DNA of 64,000 nt from PALSA-555 sp963731625 (GTDB lineage Bacteria; Actinomycetota; Acidimicrobiia; IMCC26256; PALSA-555). Below, one piece after another: positions 42,136-50,358 of this stretch. The notes below the pieces were generated by a model. The model did no database searches. It worked only from the letters and a program-made list of their open reading frames with translations, and had not been told where the DNA came from. The DNA lies in contig CAVSWH010000001.1 of NCBI GenBank assembly GCA_963731625.1, positions 1,426,001 through 1,490,000 on the forward strand, read 5' to 3'. Within the stretch, counting starts at the first letter, position 1; every line of letters begins with the position of its first letter. The translations under genes and the position numbers were made by a program.

Positions 42136-42489
42136 CTAGAACGCAAGTCCTGCTTCACGAGCGCCGTCGGCGACCGCCGCGACGCGGCCATGGTACCGGA
42201 AGCCCCCGCGGTCGAACACGGCGGTGGTGATCCCCGCCTGCTTGGCGCGCTCACCGAGGCGCCGGCCGACGCCGCGGGCGGCGTCGATGTCCGCCGTGCG
42301 GCCGCCGCGGGCCTCGGCCTCCATCGTCGACGCGGCGGCGATGGTGTGGCCGCGGGCGTCGTCGATGAGCTGGGCGTAGATGTGACGGCTCGAGCGGAAG
42401 ACGCAGAGGCGCGGCTTCTCGGCACTGCCCCGGACGTGCTTGCGGACGCGCTGGTGCCGGCGTCGGCGTCCCTCGACCTTCTGGAGCAT
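42136..42489 (-). CDS. rplR: 50S ribosomal protein L18
   Basis: A 117-residue 5S rRNA-binding protein. RHQRVRKHVRGSAEKPRLCV, SSRHIYAQLIDDARGHTIAA and the terminal DRGGFRYHGRVAAVADGARE are canonical. It lies nine bases after rplF. Confidence 0.98.
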   Translation of the reverse strand: MLQKVEGRRRRHQRVRKHVRGSAEKPRLCVFRSSRHIYAQLIDDARGHTIAAASTMEAEARGGRTADIDAARGVGRRLGERAKQAGITTAVFDRGGFRYHGRVAAVADGAREAGLAF

Positions 42490-42498
42490 CGTCGTCCC

Positions 42499-43039
42499 TT
42501 ACTTGGCGGACTTGCCGGCCTTGCGCACCACACGCTCGCCGGCGTAGCGGATGCCCTTGCCCTTGTACGGCTCGGGCTTTCGGATCTTGCGGATGTCGGC
42601 CGCCACCTGCCCGACGAGCTGCTTGTCGCAGCCGCTCACCACGATCCGGGTCGGCTGGGGCACGTCGAACGTCACGCCCTCGGGCGCGTCGACGGGCACG
42701 GTGTGCGAGAAGCCGACCTGCAGGTCGAGGTGACCGGGGCCCTGCGCGGTGGCGCGGTAGCCGACGCCGACGATCTCGAGCTCGCGCGTGAAGCCCTCCG
42801 AGACGCCGACGACCATGTTGTTGACGAGCGAGCGCACCAGCCCGTGCGAGCGCGCGGTTCTGGCGCTCGTCGTCGGGCCGGGTGACCACGAGCGTGTCGC
42901 CGTCCCGCGCGATGGCGATGGGTGGCGGGGTCGGGCGCGCCAGCTCCCCGCGGGGCCCCTTCACCGCGACGTTGCCGTCGCCGAGCGTCACCTCGACGCC
43001 GCTCGGGATGGGGATCGGTTCCTTGCCGACGCGTGACAC
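42499..43039 (-). CDS. rplF: 50S ribosomal protein L6, frameshifted
   Basis: An essential large-subunit protein. The N-terminal half starts at the GTG at 43039 (SRVGKEPIPIPSGVEVTLGD) and reads through RPDDERQNRAL. The expected next residues HGLVRSLVNNMVVGVSEGF are present but in another frame, because one extra base (a C on the plus strand near 42847) sits between the codons for Leu and His. The second half runs to 42499 (GCDKQLVGQVAADIRKIRKP, YAGERVVRKAGKSAK). Removing the base gives 179 residues, the normal length. No slippery sequence is seen. An assembly or sequencing error is the most likely cause. Confidence 0.93.
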
Positions 43040-43049
43040 GGTGCTTCCC

Positions 43050-43454
43050 TTACCAGACCTGACAGAGGATCTCGCCGCCGACCTTGCGCCGCCGCGCCTC
43101 ACGGTCGGTCATGAGGCCCTGGTTCGTCGAGAGGATGGCGATGCCCATCCCGCCGAGGATCCGGGGCACGTCCGAGGCCTTCGTGTAGACGCGCAGACCC
43201 GGCTTCGACACCCGGCGCAGCCCCGAGATCGTGCGCTCGCGCTCGGACGTGTACTTCATGACGATCCGCAGCTTCGTCCCGGGCCGCTCGGTCTGGTCCT
43301 CTACGGCGAAGTCCTCGATGTAGCCCTCGCTCACCAGGATCTTGGCGAGTGCGACCTTCACCTTCGACGACGGCATGATGACCTCGTCGTGGAGCGCGAC
43401 GTTGGCGTTGCGGATGCGCGTCAGCATGTCGGCGATCGGGTCGGTCATCGTCAT
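43050..43454 (-). CDS. rpsH: 30S ribosomal protein S8
   Basis: A 134-residue primary 16S-binding protein. DPIADMLTRIRNANVALHDE, GLRRVSKPGLRVYTKASDVP and the end GGEILCQVW are canonical. Two in-frame ATGs (43454 and 43448) could start it. In E. coli S8 represses the spc operon through a site near rplE; I see no obvious copy of that site here. Confidence 0.98.
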   Translation of the reverse strand: MTMTDPIADMLTRIRNANVALHDEVIMPSSKVKVALAKILVSEGYIEDFAVEDQTERPGTKLRIVMKYTSERERTISGLRRVSKPGLRVYTKASDVPRILGGMGIAILSTNQGLMTDREARRRKVGGEILCQVW

Positions 43455-43464
43455 CGGGCGCCGC

Positions 43465-43650
43465 CTACCACGAGGCCTTCGTCACGCCGGGGATCTCGCC
43501 GGCGTGCGCCATCTCCCGGAAGCAGATGCGGCACAGCCCGAACTTGCGGTACACCGCGCGGGCGCGGCCGCACCGGCTGCAGCGGGTGTAGGCCCGCACC
43601 TTGAACTTGGGCTTGCGCTGCTGCTTCTGGATGAGAGCTTTCTTGGCCAA
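43465..43650 (-). CDS. rpsN: 30S ribosomal protein S14, zinc type
   Basis: A 61-residue S14 of the short zinc-binding type. The zinc site is CSRC with CRIC 13 residues later (RKFGLCRICFREMAHAGEIP). It begins at a TTG at 43650: the codon is preceded by a perfect AGGAGG seven bases upstream, and the protein AKKALIQKQQRKPKFKVRAY starts as in relatives, so the rare start is well supported. Confidence 0.97.
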   Translation of the reverse strand: MAKKALIQKQQRKPKFKVRAYTRCSRCGRARAVYRKFGLCRICFREMAHAGEIPGVTKASW

Positions 43651-43661
43651 CGGGGTGCCTC

Positions 43662-44231
43662 CTAGGAGCTGGCGTCGCGACGGAACGGGAAGCCGAGCGC
43701 TCGAAGCAGCGCCCGACCCTGATCGTCGGTGGATGCGGTGGTGACGATGGTGATGTCCATGCCTCGCACGGTGTCGATCTGGTCGTAGTCGATCTCGGGG
43801 AAGATCAGCTGCTCGGTGACACCGAACGTGTAGTTGCCGCGGCCGTCGAACGCCGCGGCGTTCATGCCGCGGAAGTCGCGGATGCGGGGGATGGCGAGAC
43901 TGACGAGGCGGTCGTAGAACTCCCACATGCGATCACCGCGCAGGGTGACCTTCGCGCCAATCGCGTTGCCGGCCCGCAGCTTGAAGCCGGCGATCGACTT
44001 CTTCGCCTTCGTGACCAGGGGCTTCTGTCCGGTGATCACGGTCAGATCGGCGACCGCGCCGTCGAGCAGGGACGCCTGCTGGGTGGCGCGTCCGACGCCG
44101 CAGTTCACGACGATCTTCTCGAGGCGCGGGACCTCCATGACGTTGTCCACGCCGAGCTCAGCCTGCAGCTGGGGCCGCAGCTCGCCGTCGTAGCGCTCCT
44201 TCAGGCGCGGCGCGGTGCGGGCGGCGCTCAT
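43662..44231 (-). CDS. rplE: 50S ribosomal protein L5
   Basis: A 189-residue 5S rRNA-binding protein. VMEVPRLEKIVVNCGVGRAT, VTKAKKSIAGFKLRAGNAIG and DFRGMNAAAFDGRGNYTFGV are canonical. The ATG overlaps the rplX stop by one base. Confidence 0.98.
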   Translation of the reverse strand: MSAARTAPRLKERYDGELRPQLQAELGVDNVMEVPRLEKIVVNCGVGRATQQASLLDGAVADLTVITGQKPLVTKAKKSIAGFKLRAGNAIGAKVTLRGDRMWEFYDRLVSLAIPRIRDFRGMNAAAFDGRGNYTFGVTEQLIFPEIDYDQIDTVRGMDITIVTTASTDDQGRALLRALGFPFRRDASS

Positions 44232-44554
44232 CACAGGTCCTTCTTGCACTTCTTGCAGACCCGGAACTTCGTGCCGTCGTCGTCGAAGCGGTAGCCGATT
44301 CGGCTCGGCCCGCACGTCGCACAGACGATGGCGACGTTCGACGCCGGGACGGGCATGTCCTTGTCGATGATCCCGCCCTGCATCGTCGCCTTGGTCGAGC
44401 GCTGGTGCTTCTTGGCGACGTTGATCCCGTCGATGATGACCATGTTGCGGTCGGGCAGGACACGGGTGATCGCTCCCTGCTTTCCGACGTCCTTCCCGGA
44501 CAGCACGAGGACCAGGTCACCCTTCTTCAGGCGCATCTTCATGCGGTCGCCCAT
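44231..44554 (-). CDS. rplX: 50S ribosomal protein L24
   Basis: A 107-residue KOW-domain assembly initiator. KKGDLVLVLSGKDVGKQGAI, NVAKKHQRSTKATMQGGIID and two cysteine pairs near the end (CATCG and CKKC) are seen; the CxxC pairs suggest a zinc site, as in many actinobacterial L24. The start lies one base after the rplN stop. Confidence 0.97.
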   Translation of the reverse strand: MGDRMKMRLKKGDLVLVLSGKDVGKQGAITRVLPDRNMVIIDGINVAKKHQRSTKATMQGGIIDKDMPVPASNVAIVCATCGPSRIGYRFDDDGTKFRVCKKCKKDL

Positions 44555-44555
44555 G

Positions 44556-44924
44556 TCAGAGCACCTCCGGGGCGAGTGAGACGATCCGCATGAAGCGCCG
44601 CTCGCGCAGCTCGCGGCCGACGGGCCCGAAGATGCGGGTCCCGCGCGGCTGCATCTGCTCGTTGATGAGCACGGCGGCGTTCTCATCGAACCGGATGTAG
44701 CTGCCGTCGGAACGCCGCCGCTCCTTTTTCGTGCGCACCACGACGCACTTCACGACCTCACCCTTCTTCACGGCCGCGCCGGGCACGGCATCCTTCACGG
44801 TCGCGACGAAGATGTCGCCGATCCCCGCGTAGCGGCGGCGGGTTCCCCCGAGCACCTTGATGCAAAGCACCTCGCGCGCGCCGGAGTTGTCGGCGACCTT
44901 GAGCCGGGATTCCTGCTGGATCAC
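44556..44924 (-). CDS. rplN: 50S ribosomal protein L14
   Basis: A 122-residue protein at the inter-subunit face. MIQQESRLKVADNSGAREVL, TKKERRRSDGSYIRFDENAA and GPVGRELRERRFMRIVSLAP are canonical. The GTG start overlaps the rpsQ stop by four bases. Confidence 0.98.
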   Translation of the reverse strand: MIQQESRLKVADNSGAREVLCIKVLGGTRRRYAGIGDIFVATVKDAVPGAAVKKGEVVKCVVVRTKKERRRSDGSYIRFDENAAVLINEQMQPRGTRIFGPVGRELRERRFMRIVSLAPEVL

Positions 44925-45193
44925 CGGGCGCGCTCCAGCACTTCGACGACGCGCCAGCGCTTGGTGCGCGACAGCGGACGGGTCTCGGCGAGACGCACCC
45001 GGTCGCCCTCGTGGGCGTCGTTCGCCTCGTCGTGCGCGTAGAGCTTGCGGGTGCGCTGCAGCGTCTTGCCGTAGCGGCGGTGCCGGACGCGGTCGGTGAC
45101 CGCGACGACGACCGTCTTGTCCATCTTCGAGGACACGACGAGCCCCTCACGGGTCTTGCGGTTGCTGCGGGGGCCCGGCTCGGCGTCGCTCAT
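44921..45193 (-). CDS. rpsQ: 30S ribosomal protein S17
   Basis: A 90-residue OB-fold primary binding protein. KTREGLVVSSKMDKTVVVAV, LYAHDEANDAHEGDRVRLAE and TRPLSRTKRWRVVEVLERA are canonical. The ATG overlaps the rpmC stop (ATGA) and its end overlaps rplN. Confidence 0.98.
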   Translation of the reverse strand: MSDAEPGPRSNRKTREGLVVSSKMDKTVVVAVTDRVRHRRYGKTLQRTRKLYAHDEANDAHEGDRVRLAETRPLSRTKRWRVVEVLERAR

Positions 45194-45411
45194 GCCTCGT
45201 CCTCCTTCAGTTCTTCGGCCGCGGCGATCTCGCGCTCGCGGAGCAGCGTCTCGCAGCGGGCGATGTCCTTGCGCACCAGGTTCAGGCGCGTCGTGTTGTC
45301 GAGCTGGCCGGTGGCGTTCTGGAAGCGCAGGTTGAACAGCTCCTCGTGGAAGTCGCCGATCCGAGCGGCCAGCTCTCGGTCGTTCAGCTCGCGCAGCTCG
45401 CTGACCTTCAT
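45190..45411 (-). CDS. rpmC: 50S ribosomal protein L29
   Basis: A 73-residue helical hairpin at the exit tunnel, a docking site for trigger factor and SRP together with L23. KVSELRELNDRELAARIGDF and LFNLRFQNATGQLDNTTRLN are canonical; a Glu-rich tail closes it. The ATG overlaps the rplP stop by one base. Confidence 0.97.
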   Translation of the reverse strand: MKVSELRELNDRELAARIGDFHEELFNLRFQNATGQLDNTTRLNLVRKDIARCETLLREREIAAAEELKEDEA

Positions 45412-45827
45412 CACGCCTCCTCGTGGCGCACGACGAAGCGCGTCTTGATCGGCAGCTTGTGCATGGCGAGGCGCATGGCGTCGCGGGCGGTCGCCTCGGG
45501 CACGCCGGCGAGCTCGAACATCACCCGTCCGGGCTTCACCACCGCGACCCAGTGCTCGGGGTTGCCTTTGCCCGAGCCCATGCGCGTCTCGGCGGGCTTC
45601 TGGGTCACCGGCTTGTCCGGGAAGATGGTGATCCAGACCTTCCCGCCGCGCTTGATGTAGCGGGTCATGGCGATGCGGGCCGCCTCGATCTGGCGGTTCG
45701 TGATCCAGCCCGGCTCGAGCGCCTGGATGCCGTAGTCGCCGAACGTGACGCGCGTGCCACCCTTCGCCGTGCCGGTGCGGCGGCCGCGTTGCACCTTGCG
45801 GTGGCGGACCTTGCGGGGCATCAACAT
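45411..45827 (-). CDS. rplP: 50S ribosomal protein L16
   Basis: A 138-residue protein at the A-site side of the large subunit. MPRKVRHRKVQRGRRTGTAK, FGDYGIQALEPGWITNRQIE and VFPDKP-type ITIFPDKPVTQKPAETRMGS are canonical. It lies 18 bases after rpsC. The ATG at 45827 or the one two codons later may be used. Confidence 0.98.
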   Translation of the reverse strand: MLMPRKVRHRKVQRGRRTGTAKGGTRVTFGDYGIQALEPGWITNRQIEAARIAMTRYIKRGGKVWITIFPDKPVTQKPAETRMGSGKGNPEHWVAVVKPGRVMFELAGVPEATARDAMRLAMHKLPIKTRFVVRHEEA

Positions 45828-45845
45828 CGTCAGGCCTCGACCGCG

Positions 45846-46775
45846 TCATTCATCGTCGGAGTGGAACTTCGGTGCTTCGTGGTGCTGGGAGATGCGGCGC
45901 TCGATGTCCTCCTCCTCGGCGAGGAGTCGCTCGAGCTCGGGGTCGGCCTCCTTCACGAGCGGGGTCGCCTCCTCGGCGGCCACCTCGCCGGCCGACTCGA
46001 CAGGCACCTCCACGCTCTCCTCGCGGCGGCGCCGACCACCGCCCGCGCTGACGACGCGGCGCTTCGGCGCGGTCTCGCCCCCGGCGGTCTCGCCGACCGC
46101 CATGGCCGCCTCACGGGCGATCTTGTCCTCCATCGCGGAGCGGTAGGGGAGGATCTCGCCCTTGTAGATCCAGACCTTCACGCCGATGCGCCCGAAGGTG
46201 GTGCGGGCCTCGGCCTGCCCGTAGTCGAGGTCGGCCCGCAGCGTGTGCAGCGGCACGCGGCCCTCCCGGTACCACTCCTTGCGCGACATCTCGGCGCCGC
46301 CGAGGCGGCCGCCGCACTGGACGCGGATCCCTTGGGCGCCGGCCTTCATCGCCGTCTGCACGGCGCGCTTCATGGCGCGTCGGAACGAGACGCGCCCGGC
46401 CAGCTGGTCGGCGACGCCCTGGGCGATGAGCGTCGCGTCGAGCTCGGGCTGCTTGATCTCTTGGATGTTGAACTGGATCTTCGGGTTGCCCGTGATCTTG
46501 TAGAGGCCCTGGCGCAGCCGGTCCGCCTCGGCGCCGCGGCGGCCGATCACAATCCCGGGCCGGGCGGTGTACACGTCGACTCGGAGGCGGTCGCGGGTCC
46601 GCTCGATCTCGACCCGGCTCACCGCGGCGTGGGGCAGCTGGCGGCGCAAGTAGTCACGGATCCGCCAGTCCTCGAGGAGGCTGTCCTTGTACTCCTTGTT
46701 GTCGGCGAACCACCGCGACTTCCAGTCGGTGGTGATTCCCAGCCGGAACCCGTACGGGTTGACCTTCTGGCCCAT
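45846..46775 (-). CDS. rpsC: 30S ribosomal protein S3 with acidic C-terminal extension
   Basis: A 309-residue S3; the usual length is 210-280. The canonical part runs to about residue 215 and has GQKVNPYGFRLGITTDWKSR, the KH segment ARPGIVIGRRGAEADRLRQG and VWIYKGEILPYRSAMEDKIA. It is followed by about 90 residues of variable tail, first basic (GGGRRRREES) then strongly acidic (EADPELERLLAEEEDIERRI). Long S3 tails are known in actinobacteria. The ATG overlaps the rplV stop by one base. Confidence 0.97.
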   Translation of the reverse strand: MGQKVNPYGFRLGITTDWKSRWFADNKEYKDSLLEDWRIRDYLRRQLPHAAVSRVEIERTRDRLRVDVYTARPGIVIGRRGAEADRLRQGLYKITGNPKIQFNIQEIKQPELDATLIAQGVADQLAGRVSFRRAMKRAVQTAMKAGAQGIRVQCGGRLGGAEMSRKEWYREGRVPLHTLRADLDYGQAEARTTFGRIGVKVWIYKGEILPYRSAMEDKIAREAAMAVGETAGGETAPKRRVVSAGGGRRRREESVEVPVESAGEVAAEEATPLVKEADPELERLLAEEEDIERRISQHHEAPKFHSDDE

Positions 46776-47515
46776 CAGTCCTCGTCCTTCGGTTTGGACC
46801 GCTTGCGCGGCGCCGCCTTCTTCGCCGGGGCGTCGGCCTGCTTCTTCGCGGTCGTCTTCTTCGCCTTCGTCGGGGCCGCCTTCTTGGCGGTCGTCTTCTT
46901 GGCCGGCGTCTTCGCGGCGCCGGTCGCCTTCGTCGCGCGCTTCGCCGGCGCGCGCTTCTTCGCCGGGGTCTGCGCCGGCGCGCCGGCCTCGGTGTCCTCG
47001 CTCTGGTCGGGCTCGGGCTCGACGGCCGTCGCCTCCTCGAGCGCCTCGTCCTCCTCGGCGGCTTCCACGTCCTCGACGGGCTGGCGACGCGGGCGGCGGC
47101 GGAGGGTGCGCCGCGCCCGCCCGACCGCGGCCTCGGCGCGGCGGCGGGCCTCGCGGTCCTCCTCGGCGATCCGGGAGAGCTCGATCGTGATGTGGCTCGT
47201 CCGCTTGCGGACCCGGACGCCGCGGCCGCGGGCCCGGGGGCGCCAGCGCTTCAGCGCGGGGCCCTCGTCGGCGTGGGCACCTGCGACGAAGAGCTCGTCC
47301 TCGGGGATGTTGTCGTTGTGCTCGGCGTTGGCGATCGCCGAGTCGAGGAGCTTGCCGATCTCGTTGGCCGCGGCGCGGTCGCAGAAGCGCAGCGTCTCGC
47401 GGGCGGTGTCGACGTCCTGGCCGCGGATCAGCTCGAGCACGACCCGGGCCTTCGGCGGCGACGTCTGGAGGTAGCGGAGCCGGGCGCGGGTGACGCGCTG
47501 CTCGGTGTCGGGCAT
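46775..47515 (-). CDS. rplV: 50S ribosomal protein L22 with histone-like tail
   Basis: A 246-residue L22; usual length is 110-130. Residues 1-115 are the canonical exit-tunnel protein (RYLQTSPPKARVVLELIRGQ, AIANAEHNDNIPEDELFVAG, WRPRARGRGVRVRKRTSHIT). The tail has three parts: an Arg-rich helix (118-146), an acidic block (147-177) and a Lys/Ala/Pro-rich stretch (180-246) with repeated PAKK and TAKK units like histone H1 or mycobacterial HupB. The tail should lie at the outer surface of the ribosome. It overlaps rpsS and rpsC by one base each. Confidence 0.96.
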   Translation of the reverse strand: MPDTEQRVTRARLRYLQTSPPKARVVLELIRGQDVDTARETLRFCDRAAANEIGKLLDSAIANAEHNDNIPEDELFVAGAHADEGPALKRWRPRARGRGVRVRKRTSHITIELSRIAEEDREARRRAEAAVGRARRTLRRRPRRQPVEDVEAAEEDEALEEATAVEPEPDQSEDTEAGAPAQTPAKKRAPAKRATKATGAAKTPAKKTTAKKAAPTKAKKTTAKKQADAPAKKAAPRKRSKPKDED

Positions 47516-47796
47516 CAGCGCGATCTCCCGCTGCGCTCTTGGCCGGCGTGGAACCGGAACACGCGCGTCGGGGCGAACTCGCCCAGCTTGTGGCCGACCA
47601 TCGCCTCGCTGATGTAGATCGGCACGTGCTTGCGCCCGTCGTGGACGGCGATGGTGTGGCCGACCATCTCGGGCGTGACCGTGGACCGGCGTGACCAGGT
47701 CTTGATCACCTTGCGGTCGTTGGTCGAGTTCATCGCGTCGACCTTCTTGGCGAGGTGGTCGTCGACGAACGGGCCCTTCTTCAAGCTGCGCGGCAC
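47515..47796 (-). CDS. rpsS: 30S ribosomal protein S19
   Basis: A 93-residue protein of the head next to S13. RSLKKGPFVDDHLAKKVDAM, RRSTVTPEMVGHTIAVHDGR and VGHKLGEFAPTRVFRFHAG are canonical. The GTG at 47796 has AGGAG upstream and lies eight bases after the rplB stop. Confidence 0.98.
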   Translation of the reverse strand: MPRSLKKGPFVDDHLAKKVDAMNSTNDRKVIKTWSRRSTVTPEMVGHTIAVHDGRKHVPIYISEAMVGHKLGEFAPTRVFRFHAGQERSGRSR

Positions 47797-47804
47797 GGTG
47801 GCTC

Positions 47805-48641
47805 CTAGCGGCGCGCGCCGCGGCTGCGGCGGCGACGCACGATCATCTGGTCCGACTTCTTGCCCTTGCGGCGGGTCCGGCCTTCCGGCTTGCCCCACGG
47901 CGAGACGGGGTGGCGGCCGCCGGAGCTCTTGCCCTCGCCGCCGCCGAGCGGGTGGTCCACCGGGTTCATCGCAACGCCCCGGGTGTGGGGCCGCTTGCCC
48001 CGCCACCGGTTGCGCCCGGCCTTCCCGATCTTGACGAGCGTGGCCTCGGCGTTGCCGACCGAGCCGATCGTGCCACGGCAGTCGATCGGGACGCGGCGCA
48101 TCTCGGTCGACGGGAGCCGCAGCGTGGCGAACTGGCCCTCCTTGGCGACGAGCTGGATCGCCGCACCGGCCCCCCGGCCGAGCTTGGCGCCCGCGCCAGG
48201 CTTCAGCTCGACGTTGTGGACCGTCGTGCCGACCGGGATGTAGCGCAGCGGCATGGCGTTGCCGGGACGGATCTCGGCGCCGCGTCCGCTCTGGAGCATG
48301 TCGCCGACCCCGACTTGGGCGGGGGCGATGATGTAGCGCTTCTCACCGTCGCGGTAGTGGAGCAGCGCGATGCGTGCGTTGCGGTTCGGGTCGTACTCGA
48401 TCGCCGCGACCTTCGCGGGCACGTCGTCCTTGTCGCGGCGGAAGTCGACCTGGCGGTAGCGCTGCTTGTGGCCGCCGCCGCGGTGGCGCGACGTCATCCG
48501 GCCGTACGCGTTGCGCCCGCCCGTCTTGGGCTTCGGGGCGACCAGGCCGCGCTGGGGATGGTCGCGGGTGATCTCGGTGAAGTCGGCGACGGTCTGGAAC
48601 CGGCGGCCGGGACTGGTGGGCTTGCGCTTGCGGACCGGCAC
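47805..48641 (-). CDS. rplB: 50S ribosomal protein L2
   Basis: A 278-residue protein close to the peptidyl transferase centre. TSPGRRFQTVADFTEITRDH, GGHKQRYRQVDFRRDKDDVP, the functional AMNPVDHPLGGGEGKSSGGR with the conserved histidine, and PVSPWGKPEGRTRRKGKKSD are canonical. The GTG start lies one base after rplW. Confidence 0.98.
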   Translation of the reverse strand: MPVRKRKPTSPGRRFQTVADFTEITRDHPQRGLVAPKPKTGGRNAYGRMTSRHRGGGHKQRYRQVDFRRDKDDVPAKVAAIEYDPNRNARIALLHYRDGEKRYIIAPAQVGVGDMLQSGRGAEIRPGNAMPLRYIPVGTTVHNVELKPGAGAKLGRGAGAAIQLVAKEGQFATLRLPSTEMRRVPIDCRGTIGSVGNAEATLVKIGKAGRNRWRGKRPHTRGVAMNPVDHPLGGGEGKSSGGRHPVSPWGKPEGRTRRKGKKSDQMIVRRRRSRGARR

Positions 48642-48642
48642 G

Positions 48643-48936
48643 TCAGCTCCCGAAGATCTCGATCGTGTCGCCCGGGGCGAGGGAGACGATGGCGCGCTTC
48701 TGCGCGGCGCGGGTCCCCCAGGTGCCGGTGCGGCGGTTCTGCTTGCGCTTGCCGGCCCGGTTCAGCGTGTTCACGTTCGTGACCTTCACGTGGAAGATCT
48801 CCTCGATGGCGCGCCCGATCTCGATCTTGTTGGCGTCGCGCGCGACGACGAACGTGTAGACCTGCCGGTCGTACTGGGCGTAGGACTTCTCGGACACGAC
48901 GGGTCGCAGGATGATGGTGCGGGGGTCACGGTTCAC
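48643..48936 (-). CDS. rplW: 50S ribosomal protein L23
   Basis: A 97-residue protein at the exit tunnel. RDPRTIILRPVVSEKSYAQY, VKVTNVNTLNRAGKRKQNRR and TWGTRAAQKRAIVSLAPGD are canonical. The GTG start overlaps the rplD stop by four bases. Confidence 0.97.
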   Translation of the reverse strand: MNRDPRTIILRPVVSEKSYAQYDRQVYTFVVARDANKIEIGRAIEEIFHVKVTNVNTLNRAGKRKQNRRTGTWGTRAAQKRAIVSLAPGDTIEIFGS

Positions 48937-49595
48937 GACGCCACCGCCCTGGCGGCGCCGTAGCGCGAGATGGCCGCGTCGAGGGTGGCCTGGCTGAACA
49001 CCAGCCAGTCGTTGCGCAGCACGTCGTGGGCGTTGAGCTCGTCGGGCAGGATGATCTGGACGCGGTCGCCGAGGTTGCGGAACGACTTCCACGCGGCGTG
49101 CTCGGTGCGGTCGAGTACCACGAGCACCCGCGGCGCCCGCTCGCCCTTCGGGCGGAGCCCGAGCTCCTCGAGCACCTCGACGGCCCGTCGGGTCTTGGGC
49201 TCGTCGATGCGCCAGTCGTCGACGACGACGATGCGCTGCTCGGACGCCCGGTCGGAGAGCGCGGAGCACAGGGCGAGGCGCACCATCTTCTTCGGGGTGC
49301 GCTGGGTGTAGTCGCGCGGCTTGGGGCCGTGCGCGATCCCGCCGCCGCGCCACTGGGGGGCCCGGATCGAGCCTTGGCGGGCGCGCCCGGTGCCCTTCTG
49401 GCGCCACGGCTTCGCGCCACCACCCGACACCTCGGCGCGGGTCTTCGTGTTGTGCGTCCCGGCGCGGCGGTGCGCGAGCTGCGCGTTCACGACCTGGTGG
49501 AGCACGGCGAGGTTCGGCACGATGCCAAAGAGCTCGTCGGGGAGCACCACGCTGCCGGCCTTGGCGCCCGAGGGAGAGACGACGTCGAGGTTCAT
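48933..49595 (-). CDS. rplD: 50S ribosomal protein L4
   Basis: A 220-residue protein whose long loop lines the exit tunnel (KTRAEVSGGGAKPWRQKGTG, RARQGSIRAPQWRGGGIAHG). The globular part ends with LPDELNAHDVLRNDWLVFSQ. In E. coli L4 also represses the S10 operon by binding its leader; a large leader hairpin lies upstream of rplC here. The ATG overlaps the rplC stop by four bases. Confidence 0.97.
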   Translation of the reverse strand: MNLDVVSPSGAKAGSVVLPDELFGIVPNLAVLHQVVNAQLAHRRAGTHNTKTRAEVSGGGAKPWRQKGTGRARQGSIRAPQWRGGGIAHGPKPRDYTQRTPKKMVRLALCSALSDRASEQRIVVVDDWRIDEPKTRRAVEVLEELGLRPKGERAPRVLVVLDRTEHAAWKSFRNLGDRVQIILPDELNAHDVLRNDWLVFSQATLDAAISRYGAARAVAS

Positions 49596-50254
49596 GCGCT
49601 CTCGACCCGCTGGCGCGGCGGCGCCTTGACCGCGTTGCGCACGAAGACGAGCCCACCGGAGGGCCCGGGGACCGAGCCGCGCACGAGGAGGAGGTTGCGC
49701 TCGGCATCGCCCTCGACGACCTCGAGGTTGAGGGTCGTGACGCTGCGGTGGCCGTGCTGGCCCGCCATGCGCACCCCCTTGAAGACGCGGGCGGGCGTGG
49801 CGCACGCGCCGATGGAGCCGGGCGCGCGGTGCTTCTTGTGGTTGCCGTGGCTCGCGCCCTGCCCCTTGAAGTTGTGGCGCTGGATGACGCCGGTGAAGCC
49901 CTTGCCCTTGCTGATCCCGGTGACGTCGACCCGCTCGCCGGCCTCGAAGAGGTCGGCGGCGATGAGCTGGCCGACCTCGAATCCCGAGAGGTCGTCGACG
50001 CGCAGCTCGGCGAGGTGGCGGGCCGGCTCCGCCTGCGCGGTCGCGAGGTGGCCGAGCTCCGGCTTCGTGAGGCGAGCCTCGGTCGTCTGGCCGAACGAGA
50101 GCTGGATCGCGGTGTAGCCGTCGCGCTCGGGGGTCTTCAGCTGCACGACGCGACACGGCCCGGCCTGGATCACCGTCACCGGGATGACCCGGTTCTCGGC
50201 GTCCCAGACCTGGGTCATGCCGAGCTTGCGCCCGAGGATGCCCTTGCTGGCCAT
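49592..50254 (-). CDS. rplC: 50S ribosomal protein L3
   Basis: A 220-residue early-assembly protein. KGILGRKLGMTQVWDAENRV, GKGFTGVIQRHNFKGQGASH and PGSIGACATPARVFKGVRMA are canonical; the glutamine methylated in some species is present in GQGASHGNH. It heads the S10-type gene string, because rpsJ is separated from it by 473 non-coding bases with a probable promoter and a large hairpin. Confidence 0.98.
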   Translation of the reverse strand: MASKGILGRKLGMTQVWDAENRVIPVTVIQAGPCRVVQLKTPERDGYTAIQLSFGQTTEARLTKPELGHLATAQAEPARHLAELRVDDLSGFEVGQLIAADLFEAGERVDVTGISKGKGFTGVIQRHNFKGQGASHGNHKKHRAPGSIGACATPARVFKGVRMAGQHGHRSVTTLNLEVVEGDAERNLLLVRGSVPGPSGGLVFVRNAVKAPPRQRVESA

Positions 50255-50303
50255 CGTCGTCGTCGTTCCTTGCGTTGCTTTGGTGGCTGTGCTGCGTCGT
50301 GCC

Positions 50304-50358
50304 CTCACGCGAACGCTCCCCCGGCCCGGTGTCGCTGGGTCCGGTGGGAGCGCGTGAG
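50304..50358 (-). promoter_or_regulatory. Long hairpin in the rplC leader
   Basis: CTCACGC (50304-50310) pairs with GCGTGAG (50352-50358), GCTCCC (50315-50320) with GGGAGC (50346-50351), and CCGG (50321-50324) with CCGG (50341-50344), with a further short stem inside. A four-base bulge GAAC lies on one side. More than 17 pairs 50 bases upstream of rplC suggest an mRNA leader structure, perhaps for ribosomal protein autoregulation. This role is inference. Confidence 0.6.

Noticed and set aside
42841..42855. Programmed ribosomal frameshift in rplF
   Set aside because: No slippery heptamer or downstream structure is visible, L6 is not known to use frameshifting, and pcrA has a similar indel, so an assembly error explains both more simply.
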